Below are positions 22,577 to 32,228 of a stretch of 64,000 nucleotides of DNA, piece after piece (position 1 is the first letter of the stretch; every line of letters starts with the position of its first letter). A program made the position numbers and the translations under genes. Below the pieces are notes generated by a model that saw only the letters and a list, made by a program, of their open reading frames with translations, did no database searches and was not told the DNA's origin. The stretch comes from Phaseolus vulgaris (taxonomy: Eukaryota; Streptophyta; Magnoliopsida; Fabales; Fabaceae): NCBI RefSeq assembly GCF_000499845.2, contig NC_023756.2:31295846-31359845 (forward strand), given 5' to 3'.

Positions 22577-24187
22577 TGTTGAAGATGGTTGTTGCCCCTT
22601 CAAGACATGTGTTTGATGAAGACTTCTATGTACATTTCATGTGTATTTTGCTTTGCTTTAAGTGTGTCTTAGGTAGTGCTTAGAGGTTGTTTAAGAGTGG
22701 GCTTTTTGCTGAGTAACTCACCTCATAACCACTGGCCATGTGATAAGAAGAAGCATAAGTTTTCTTAAACTGTTTTTCACATGTTTTACAAAAAACACGT
22801 TTACTGCATAAAAATAAATCTGTTCTTTTCTAAATAAACAGATTCATTTTTAAATTGATGCCTTGGCTAAGTCTTGTGAAAATTAGATTTTGTGCATCAT
22901 GTATTTTGACTAAGTCTTCTACCTTTCAAAACGACTGTGTTTCAAATAGTTAAGCTTTTCTGTTTTCGTTTTGAAAAATAAATCTGTTCATCTGTAAATG
23001 AATAGATTCTTTTTGTCTCTGGTGCCATGTCTAGCTTAAACGCTTTTCAGTTTTATCTCTACACCAGAATGGTTGGCTAAGTCTCCTCACTTAACAAATT
23101 CTCTAACTTCTTTTTGAAAATAAATCTGTTCATTTTATTTTCAATCTGTTCATTTTATAACAACTTTAACTGTTTTTCAAAATTCTGTTATAAGTTGGTT
23201 TTCTATAAAATGAAAACTTGTTTTTGAGTTTAATAATCGTTCACACATTTGAGAAAACAAGTTTTACAGCAGAGAATTAAGGGTTTACAAAGAATTAGCA
23301 TTTCTTCTTCAAAGATTTCGAAAATCACAAAGTGCTTGTTCTTGTTTGGTTCCAAAAGCTTGGTGTGAGGTGCTACTACTGTTCTAGCAATCTTGCCTAC
23401 TGGTTTAAGGACGATTTCTTCATCCTCAATCAGGTGTAGTCGTTTCACTTTTCATTTCTTGTAAAAGTTTGGTTGAACACTCTTCTTGATAGGTTTTCTT
23501 GAAGAGTGTGTGTGAGCTGAAATAGGTTTTTTCAGCAAGTGTACCTAAGTTCTTGTAGGTTTCAAGAACAGTGGGATTTGTGTTGTTTGTATTGTGATTT
23601 AGTGAATTTCACCTTGGTTTAGGTGAAGACTGGATGTAGCTCAGTTGAGTGAACCAGTATAATTGCCTTGTGTTCATTCTCTCTTAATCTCTGCAATTAA
23701 GCTTCTGCATAATTGATAAAACAACAAAGAAATAAATCTGTTCAATTAAAAATAAATCTGTTCTTTCTGGGCTCGGTTCATATTGTTCTTAATTTCTGGA
23801 TAACTGGTTGATTTCAAGAAGAACTTTTATAATCTGTTAAAAGCCATTAGAACAGGTTGATTGTGATAAGATTACGCAATAAATTGTCAAGCCATTAATT
23901 GAACCTAAATCATTTTGCTTGGAATTGAAGCTTGCTGTTTTTGTGATTCACCGTTTCTTAATCTGATATCAGTGTGTGTGCATCTGGAAAAACTATCTGC
24001 ATAATCTTGTGATTAACCTTGCTGTATAAACGTTCTTCAAACACACAAACAGTGCCAAAGTAAATCTGTTCATTTTCACATAAATCGATTTATTTTCTGT
24101 AAACTGTGCTAAACACTGTTTCTGCGAGAAGATTTTAAAAGGTCAATTCACCCCCCCTCTTGAACTTTGACACTATTAAACCCAACA
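22577..24187 (+). repeat. C2 5' LTR (1611 bp)
   Basis: Starts TGTTGAAGATGG directly after the TSD and ends CACTATTAAACCCAACA before the primer site. Only its last 326 bases (23862-24187) are matched by the 3' LTR. It contains four or more paired AAATCTGTTCATTT-type motifs. Confidence 0.85.
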
Positions 24188-24189
24188 AT

Positions 24190-24202
24190 TGGTATCAAGA
24201 GC
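24190..24202 (+). other. C2 primer-binding site
   Basis: TGGTATCAAGAGC two bases after the LTR, complementary to the 3' end of initiator Met tRNA apart from one inserted A. Confidence 0.8.
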
Positions 24203-24237
24203 TAGGACTTGTATTTTAATCAAGTTTGTTTGTAATA

Positions 24238-25902
24238 ATGTTTGAGTTTAATGTGCTTTTTGCTAAGGGATCTGCTGTTAATAGACCACCTATGTTCAAT
24301 GGAATGAATTATGCATTTTGGAAAGTTAGAATGAGAATTTTCATGGAATCTATGGATGCATTAATTTGGGAAGCTGTGGTCCATGGACCTTATGTGCCAA
24401 TGCAGGTTGTCAAGGATGAAGAAGTGGTAAAGCCAAGATCTGAATGGAATGACACCGAAAGGAGGAAGGCTCAATATGATCTTGTGGCCAAGAACATTAT
24501 AACCTCTGCATTAACAATGGATGAGTTCATCAGGATATCCCAATGTAATTCAGCTAAGGAGATGTGGGAGGTCTTAGAAGTCACTCATGAGGGTACTGAA
24601 GATGTGAAGAGGTCAAGAAAACATTGTCTCATCCAAGAATATGAATTGTTCAGAATGCAACCCGAGGAGAGCATTGCTGATGTGCAGAAAAGGTTCACTC
24701 ATATTGTGAATCATCTCACTTGTTTGGGAAAAGAATTTGACAGAGAGGAACTCAACATAAAGATATTGAAGTGCCTCGACAGAAGCTGGCAACCAAAGGT
24801 GACTGCCATATCTGGAAGTCGTGATCTGTCAAAGCTGGGAACTGCTGCACTCTTTGGAAAGCTAATGGAGCATGAGCTAGAGCTCAAGAGACTCAAAGAG
24901 CAGGAAACAGCAGAGACAAAACCCAAAGGTCTTGCTCTGAAAGAAACTGAACAGGGTGAGATCAAGGAGGAAAAAGAAGATGCTAAAGATGATGACACAA
25001 TCAGTCTTCTTACAAAATGATTCAGAAAATTCCTGAGGAAGAAAAGCAGAGATAGGAACCAGCAGAAAAGAAGGTATCCTAAACCCAATGATTCAAATTC
25101 CTCTAAATATACTTGCTTTGGCTGTGGCAAAACAGAGCACATCAAAACAGATTGTCCAGATAATCAAGCAAAGGACAAATCTGCCAGCAAGAGAATTGAA
25201 AGGAACAAGGGAAGAAGAGCTTACATCTCATGGGAAGAAAATGAAGTATCTTCAACCAGCAGCTCTTCAACTGAGAATGAGGAAAACAATTTGTGCTTCA
25301 TGATGAAGGATGAGGAGTCAATCTCTGATTCAGTAAGTGATTTTTCTGTGGATTCTGATAACTATGATCATTTGCTTGCTGCTTTCAAGGAAACACATGA
25401 TGAAGCAAATAGGCTAGCTGTAATATGCAATAAGCTGCAAAAGGTAAATAATGTGCTTGCACCTAAGGTAAAAACACTTGAGGAAGAATTGCATAAAGCC
25501 AAAACAGATTTGGTAAGCCTTGAACTAACATGCTTGCATGCCTCTATTAAAACCTGTGAAAACTGCAAAAAATTGGAAAAACAAGTGGAGTATTTGCTGA
25601 AAACCCTTTCCAATTTCACCAAGGGAAGAGAAAACCTTGAGTCTCTCCTTGGCTCACAGAATGCTGTTTTCAATAAGAATGGTCTTGGTTATACCCCTGG
25701 AAATGTAACCAATGTCAAAAAGCTTTCAAGTTTTTTTGTTCCAGCAAAATCAAGTTTTTCAGCTTTTAACAGTGGCAAAAAGGCATCTCATGTAACCTGT
25801 TTTTATTGCATGAAATTTGGTCATACATCTAGGTCTTGCATTGCTAGAAAGCATCTTGTTCCTAACAACTTAGCAAAATGGCTACCAAAGAGAAGGTTTT
25901 AA
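24238..25902 (+). pseudogene. gag: C2 gag, one in-frame stop
   Basis: The ATG at 24238 opens MFEFNVLFAKGSAVNRPPMF, then NYAFWKVRMRIFMESMDALI, QEYELFRMQPEES and a Lys/Glu-rich tail. TGA at 25018-25020 interrupts, after which the same frame stays open to TAA at 25902. It includes zinc knuckle 1 (CFGCGKTEHIKTDC, from 25114), a serine/acidic linker, a coiled coil and knuckle 2 (CFYCMKFGHTSRSC, from 25798). The single stop may derive from CGA by C-to-T change. The protein would form the particle and bind RNA. Confidence 0.85.
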
Positions 25903-25987
25903 TCTGTGCTGGACCCTATACTGAAAAGGGTACCATTTGTATCATTTTTACTCTGTTTTGCAGATAAACAATAAGAAGAATCAATAG

Positions 25988-28900
25988 TACTTGGATAGTG
26001 GTTGCTCCAAGCATATGACTGGAGATCTTACAAAATTTATTGGCTTGAAGCTCAAAGCAGAAGGACATGTAACCTATGGTGATAATAACCGAGGGAGGAT
26101 TTTGGGCAGAGGCACTGTTGGAACAGGAAACTCAACAACCATTGAGAATGTGCTTTATGTAGAAGGACTCAAGCATAGTCTTCTCAGCATAAGTCAGCTT
26201 TGTGACAAAGGACACAAGGTGAACTTTGAGTCAAAAGGCTGCACAATCTCAAGTAATTCATCTAGTAAGGTACTGTTTACTGGTAAGAGAGTGAATAACA
26301 TATATCTGCTGAATATCATGGAAACTAACTCTTCAAATGAGTGTTTGCTGTCTAAAAGTGATGAGTCTTGGCAGTGGCACAGAAGGTTAGCTCACATACA
26401 CACAAATCACTTGAATAAACTGAAATCTAAAGATTTAGTTTATGGTTTACCTAACATTAAATTTCAGGACAACAGGCTTTGTGATGCTTGTGTGAAAGGT
26501 AAACAAATCAAATCCTCTTTCAAGTTAAAGGATATTGTCTCTACAAAAAATCCATTGGATGTGTTACATATGGACTTATTTGGACCATCTAGAGTTGCTA
26601 GCTTGGCTGGAAATTTGTATGCTTTAGTTGTTGTAGATGACTATTCTAGATTTACATGAACTTTATTTCTTGCACATAAACATGATGCTTACATTGCTTT
26701 TAAGAAATTGGCAAAGGTTCTGCAAAATGAAAATGGTTGCTGCATTAAATCAATTCGAAGTGATCATGGGGGAGAGTTTCAGAATGCTAGATTTGAGAGG
26801 TTCTATGAGAAGCATGGGATAGCACATACCTTTTCAGCCCCTAGGACACCCCAACAAAATGGTGTAATTGAAAGGAAAAACAGATCATTAGAGGAACTAG
26901 CTAGAACCATGTTAAATGAATCTAAGCTTCCTAAGTACTTTTGGGCAGATGCAGTCTATACTGCAGCTTATGTGTTAAATAGAACCTTAATAAGACCTAT
27001 TCTTAAGAAAACCCCATATGAATTGTATAAGGGCAGAAAACGTAGTGTGAGCCACCTTAGAGTTTTTGGGTGTAAATGCTTTGTATTGAATAATGGAAAA
27101 GAAAATCTTGGTAAGTTTGATGCTAAATCTGATGAAGGTGTGCACATTGGTTATGCTTTGAATGGTCATGCATATAGAGTCTTCAATAAAAGGTTGCTCA
27201 TAGTAGAAGAGCCAATGCATGTTGTATTTGATGAAACTGATCATAACATATCTAAAACTACTGCTGATGACCTTGACAGTAATGAATTTAAATCTGTTTT
27301 AAATCAAAATGAATCGATTCATTTTGATACTGCTGATACACATACTATGCAAGAATCTACTGCAGCTGCAGGTTTGCCAAAAGAGTGGAAAACCCCAAGA
27401 GACTTAACCCTTGATAGTGTCATTGGGAACATTGAGAAAGGAGTGTCAACTAGAAAATTCTTGAACAATTTATGTGAAGCAATGGCCTTTGTATCTCAAG
27501 TTGAACCCAAGAATCTGAATGAAGCTCTCAAGGACAGCAACTAGATTTTAGCCGTGCAAGAGGAACTGAATCAATTTGCTCTTAATGAGGTTTGGACTCT
27601 TGTTCCTAGAATACCTGAGATGAATATAATTGGAACAAAATGGGTATTCAGAAACAAAATGGATGAGCACGGGGTGATCACCAGAAATAAGGCTAGGCTA
27701 GTAGCTAAAGGGTACAATCAAGAAGAAGGGATAGACTATGATGAGACATATGCACCAGTGGCTCGGTTAGAAGTTGTTAGGTTGCTACTTGCCTTCTCCT
27801 ACATCAAAGGGTTCAAGCTATTTCAAATGGATGTGAAGAGTGCCTTCTTGAATGGTTATATAAATGAAGAGGTATTTGTTTCACAACCACCAGGTTTTGA
27901 AGACCATCTGCATCCAGGACATGTGTTCAAACTAAGGAAAGCTCTCTATGGGCTTAAGCAAGCTCCTAGGCAATGGTACGAGAGGTTAAGTGATTTCCTC
28001 ATCTCACAAGGCTATGACAGAGGCACATCAGATAAGACCTTATTCATCAAGAAGAAAGGGGATGACACTATTCTACCACAGGTTTATGTAGACGATATCA
28101 TATTCGGGTCAAACAATGAGGAATTGTGTGAAACCTTTATGGAAATCATGAAGAGTGAATTTGAAATGTCAATGATGGGTGAGTTGAACTATTTTCTAGG
28201 CTTGCAGGTCAAACAACTCAAGGATGGGATTTTCTTGAGCCAAGCTAAGTATTGCAAAGATCTGCTGAGGAAATTTGAAATGGACAAGTGTAAACCAATC
28301 AGCACACCCTTCTCAACAAGCTGTCACTTGGATCATGATGAAGCTGGAATTGCTGTTGATGAAACCAAATACAGAGGACTCATAGGATCACTACTGCATC
28401 TCACTGCCAGCAGGCCTGACATAATTTTGTTGTGTGCATGCGTGCTTGGTTTCAATCTGCTCCTAAAGAATCACACTACAATGTTGCCAAAAGGATTTTG
28501 AAGTATTTGCAAGGAACTAAGGAAGTTGGCTTGTGGTATCCAGGTAACATCTCATTAAGCTTAACTGGATATTCTGATTCAGATTTTGTAGGTTGCAAAA
28601 TTGATAGGAAGAGCACCAGTGGAACCTGCCACTTGCTTGGATCAAGCTTGATTTCATGGCAATGCAAAAAGCAGGCTTGTGTAGCTCTCTCCACGGCTGA
28701 AGCAGAATACATTGCAGCAGGGAGTTGTTGTGCCCGAACCATATGGCTAAGACAACAATTAAACGATTTTGGTATCTTACTTAACCATATACCTCTGCTG
28801 TGTGATAATACAAGTGCAATCAACTTAACCAAAAATCCTGTCATGCATTCAAGAACCAAACACATTGAAATTAGGCATCATTTCTTAAGGGAACACATTT

Positions 28901-29034
28901 CAAATGGTACATGTGAGATTAAATTCATTGGTACAGATTTACAACTTGCTGATTTGTTCACAAAACCATTGGCTAAAGATAGGTTTAATTTTCTGCTTAA
29001 TGAATTGGGTATTATAAATGTCAATTGTGCCTAG
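25988..29034 (+). pseudogene. pol: C2 pol: protease, integrase, RT, RNase H, with stops and one frameshift
   Basis: The frame is opened by TAG at 25985, where a Trp is usual before YLDSGCSKHMTGD, the protease active-site block. Next come the integrase zinc finger (WHRRLAHIHTNHL…CDACVKGKQ) and the DDE residues in HMDLFGPS, IRSDHGGEF and TPQQNGVIERKN. TGA at 26657 (SRFT-stop-TLFL) and TAG at 27542 (DSN-stop-ILA) sit where the family has Trp. RT shows VKSAFLNGYI, YGLKQAPRQWY and the catalytic YVDDIIFGS at about 28084. At about 28425-28435 the frame changes, and RNase H follows with LSTAEAEYIAAGS, LCDNTSAI and HIEIRHHFLRE. Catalytic residues are otherwise intact. Confidence 0.9.
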
Positions 29035-29441
29035 CAGTGAAAAATTAAATTTGTTTATTCGTAATTGAATGTGTTTATTTTCTGTACTGATATGCATTGA
29101 TGACTAGGAAAGAGAAATTTTGATCTTTGACTGCTTGACAGACCTAGTGGGCATTAACCTCTGTACCTTTGACGATTTTGGTCAAGGTTGTGTAACCGAT
29201 TTGATGGTTTGGGTGCTCAATAAAGGTATGAGTTGTGTGCATCGTGACCCTAAATATTTGGTGCATATTTTCAAAGATTCTCTGCACAAATTCAGAGCAT
29301 AAAATCTTCATGCATATCCACTCATAACTGCCATATCAACCTATTCATTTCTATATAAATCTGTGTGAAGATCTGCTACCCACATTGCTACCTATTTTCT
29401 GTTCTCACCTTTTGAAACAAGAGAGAAATTTTAGTTCAACC

Positions 29442-30603
29442 ATGGCTTCTTCTTCAAAGAAACAGAAAAATAAGGGCAAGCAAACCGCCACTCAAGGTGT
29501 GCTAGAAGGTTGGTTCGCTGGAAATGAAGAAGCAATCAATGCCTACATCCATGAGACTAGCAGAAAGCAGATTAACATACCCAAGGTGCTGGATTTCAAC
29601 TGGTTGAAATCAGAAAAATTGACAGAAACAAGGGCTGTGTTGAAGCACCAAAAACTGAAAAAGTTGCTGGAACTAACGGGTAATGTATATCCTGACTTGG
29701 TTAAGGTGTTTTACACTAACCTCACATTGGATGAAAGAATGTTGTCTCTTATATGAAAGGAATCAAGATGAAGATCACAAGTGAGGTGTGGAATTCTGTG
29801 GCTGGAATTAAGTATGCTGGACTGAAAGTTGGAAAAGGAAACACCAGTGGAATTCAAGAATTCAACAAGCTGCAATATTATAAAAGTTGTATGAGGAATC
29901 CTACAGAGAGTATAAGCAGGTTCCATGCAGGGCATTTGAACCTCACTCCACGTCTTGTTGCCTACATCATAGCATGGCAACTTATCCCAAGAGGTAAAAA
30001 CCATGCGGTTTTACATGAAGAGGATTTAATCCTTCTATATTGCATCATGAACCAGATTAAGGTAAATTGGGTTTTCATTATCAATGAACACATGCTGAAT
30101 TCAAAAAGGTTGGTTGATTACCGCTTTCCCTATGTTATACTTGTTTCTAAATTGATTGATTACTTTGGTGTTGATGTTACAAATGAGAGAAACGACCCTA
30201 TCAAGGCTGTAAGTGAGATTGATAATTCAACTCTCACCAAAATGGGATTTCACAAAATTGAGGACAAGTGGGTGGTTCTCAAAGGGAAGGACCCTCAAGC
30301 AGAACATGAAGCATCAAACCTCCACAATGAGGATGAGGATGAAGTTGTTCTATGGAGGATGACTCACCTGCTCACCAGTATGTGCATGAGGAAGTTGCTG
30401 CAAATGCCATAGTTGCCTATCAAACTCCAGAATACCGAGGAGAACCAATGTCCATGTTTGAAAGGCAAGTGTTGTATCGTCTTGATGTAATGACTGCAGA
30501 TCAAAGGGCATACTTTGAGACTACTCAAGCAAGGTTTCAACACCTTGATGATCAGATTGAAGGGGTTCAGGCACAACTGGCAGAGCTATACTACAAAGAT
30601 TAG
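29442..30603 (+). pseudogene. C2 third ORF (post-pol extra ORF), in three frames
   Basis: The ATG at 29442 gives MASSSKKQKNKGKQTATQG, LEGWFAGNEEAINAY and LTGNVYPDLVKVFYTNLT. The reading stops at 29756 but continues in frame 2 (KMKITSEVWNSVAGIKYAG, ESISRFHAGHLNLTPRLVAY, HEEDLILLYCIMNQIKVNW) and, from about 30352, in frame 1 (VAYQTPEYRGEPMSMFERQV, QLAELYYKD). C1 has the same N-terminal blocks. It corresponds to the 'plant transposon protein' type of ORF often seen after pol in Sireviruses. The function is unknown and no transmembrane segment is evident. Two frameshifts inactivate this copy. Confidence 0.75.
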
Positions 30604-30906
30604 AAGTATTTTCATGCTTTCTTTATCAATTTTAAAAGTCTGTAATACTGAACAATGTGCTTTCATTTTTCGAACTATTATGGCTATGGTTCTGTTTTTT
30701 TTCCTATGATTACATGCTGTTTGATGAATCCAAAGGGGGTGAAAAATAGCTCACCATGCTAGGTGAAGCTAGCTGAAGCTAGCTGAAACAGGGAGTTAAT
30801 TCTAAAACCATTTCACATGCTATGCAATGTTCTGTTTTTCTGGTTTAGTATTTGGTGCAGTGCAGGTTCTTAAAGCAACAAGAGCTATGGGGATTTGTCT
30901 CCATCA

Positions 30907-30919
30907 AACAGGGGGAGAT
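30907..30919 (+). other. C2 polypurine tract
   Basis: AACAGGGGGAGAT directly precedes the 3' LTR. A decayed second tract, AAAGGGGGTGAAA, lies at 30731-30743; repeated tracts are typical of Sireviruses. Confidence 0.75.
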
Positions 30920-31252
30920 TGTAATAAGATTACTCAATAAATTGTCAAGCAATTAATTGAACCTAAATCATTTTGCTTGGAATTGAAGCTTGCTGTTTTT
31001 GCGATTCACTGTTTCTTAATCTGATATGAGTGTGTGTGCATATGGAAAAAGTATCTGCATAATCTTGTGATTAACCTTGCTGTATAAACGTTCTTCAAAA
31101 ACACAAACAGTGCCAAAATAAATCTGTTCATTTTCACATAAATCGATTTATTTTCTGTAAACTATGCTAAACACTGTTTCTGCGAGAAGATTTTAAAAGG
31201 TCAATTCACCCCCCCCCCCCCCTCTTGAACTTTGACACTATTAAACCCAACA
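30920..31252 (+). repeat. C2 3' LTR, truncated to 333 bp
   Basis: Matches only the last 326 bases of the 5' LTR. A poly-C run is longer here (31209-31222). The first 1285 bases of the LTR are missing, and the junction falls in GATTGT, a word present at both breakpoints. Confidence 0.85.
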
Positions 31253-31463
31253 AACACTTCGGACAAAAATCGCGCTCTGGTGCCCACGCCCATGGAGAGG
31301 CCTACACAATAGTGTCGTATCATCCATGGGGGGTGTAAGACGCCAAGGCTACTTAGCCCTTATGTCTTTGCGCTTGGTGCCCACGCCTGAGGAGAGGCAT
31401 ACTACAGCAACGCCGTATCGTCCTCAAGGTTTCTGAAAACACCAAGGCGAAGTGTTCTAAACA

Positions 31464-31772
31464 TCAGACGCTGGGGCTAGCTGTTCCTACCTGAGGAGGG
31501 GGCGTCCCGAAGGAATCCCTTAACCCCTGCTCAGGGACTAGGCACCTAGATTTTAGTCTTTGTCTAATGTCTGATACTGGGGCTAGCTATTCATACCTGA
31601 GGAGGGGGTTTCCCGAAGGAATCCCTTAACCCCTGCTCAGGGACTAGGCACCTGGATTTTTTAACTTATGTCTAACATCTGGTACTGGGACTAGCTATTC
31701 ATACCTGAGGAGGGGGTGTCCCATAGGATTCCCTTAACCCCTGCTCAAGGATTAGGCATCCGGATTTTTAAC
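31464..31772. repeat. T1 tandem repeat, about 107 bp x 3
   Basis: Three consecutive units share GGGCTAGCTATTCATACCTG, GAGGGGG, CCCTTAACCCCTGCTCAGGG and GACTAGGCACCTGGATTTT, with substitutions between units. The array lies in the non-coding part between pol and the antisense ORF. Confidence 0.8.
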
Positions 31773-31825
31773 TTATACAGAACATACCTGTTATCTTGCT
31801 TTGCATCTGACCTCCGCTCATTTAT

Positions 31826-32049
31826 CTGGCGATGCCTACTTCTGGCAACGCCTTGTCCCAGCGACGCCTTATCTTGGCGACGCTTTATCTTGGTGACGCC
31901 TTATCTTGGCGACGCCTCATCTTGGTGACACCTCATCCTGGCGATGCCTTATCTGGGCAACGCCTTGAACCGGTGACGCCTTATCTTGGCGACGTTTTTA
32001 TCTTGGCGACGTTTTTATCTTGGCGACGCCTCATCTGGGCAACGCCTTG
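31826..32049. repeat. T1 minisatellite, GGCGACGCC-type units of about 18 bp
   Basis: About a dozen units of the form TTATCTTGGCGACGCC with variation. The same unit occurs in the T1 LTRs (18355-18415 and 46375-46470) and in the T3 LTR (58991-59200). Confidence 0.8.
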
Positions 32050-32139
32050 AATCTTTGTCTTTGTTTCTTTAATCTTTGATCTGACATGAGAGGGAAAAAC
32101 TAAGGTAGAAATATCTTAAACTTCTCTTTTCTTCATTCG

Positions 32140-32185
32140 GGTGACCTCATTAAAAAACCCCCGAGAGGGAAAAAGAGTGCCCCCT
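32140..32185 (-). other. Conserved block just past the T1 pol stop
   Basis: CCTCATTAAAAAACCCCCGA and GGGAAAAAGAGTGCC lie 45-90 bases beyond the pol stop. T2 has the same words in the same place (51288-51360), although the surrounding sequence is not alignable. It may hold the signals where the convergent pol and aORF transcripts end. Confidence 0.5.
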
Positions 32186-32228
32186 TTACAAAATTTCAAC
32201 TGAAATAAAACTTTAAATTCGCCGCATT

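Larger units (their letters stand above)
22577..31252 (+). mobile_element. C2: Sirevirus-like Ty1/copia element inserted in T1, TSD AACAC
   Basis: AACAC precedes the element (22572-22576) and follows it (31253-31257). The order is 5' LTR, Met-tRNA primer site, gag, protease-integrase-RT-RNase H, third ORF, polypurine tract, truncated 3' LTR. The long LTR, the repeated polypurine-like tracts (30731-30743 and 30907-30918) and the extra ORF after pol fit the Sirevirus lineage. The coding region has several stops and frameshifts. Over the shared 326 bases the two LTRs differ at about eleven places by eye, so this insertion looks older than R1. Confidence 0.9.

Noticed and set aside
23862..24187. 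C2 as an element with short 326/333-bp LTRs starting at 23862
   Set aside because: The flanks of that interval (TTGAT and AACAC) do not match, whereas TGTTGAAG at 22577 is preceded by AACAC, the same five bases that follow 31252.
25895..25970. Possible intron between gag and pol of C2 (pyrimidine tract and TTTTGCAG before pol)
   Set aside because: Splicing at the only nearby GT would still give an immediate stop, and the CAG reads as ordinary coding in the pol frame (LQINNKKNQ).
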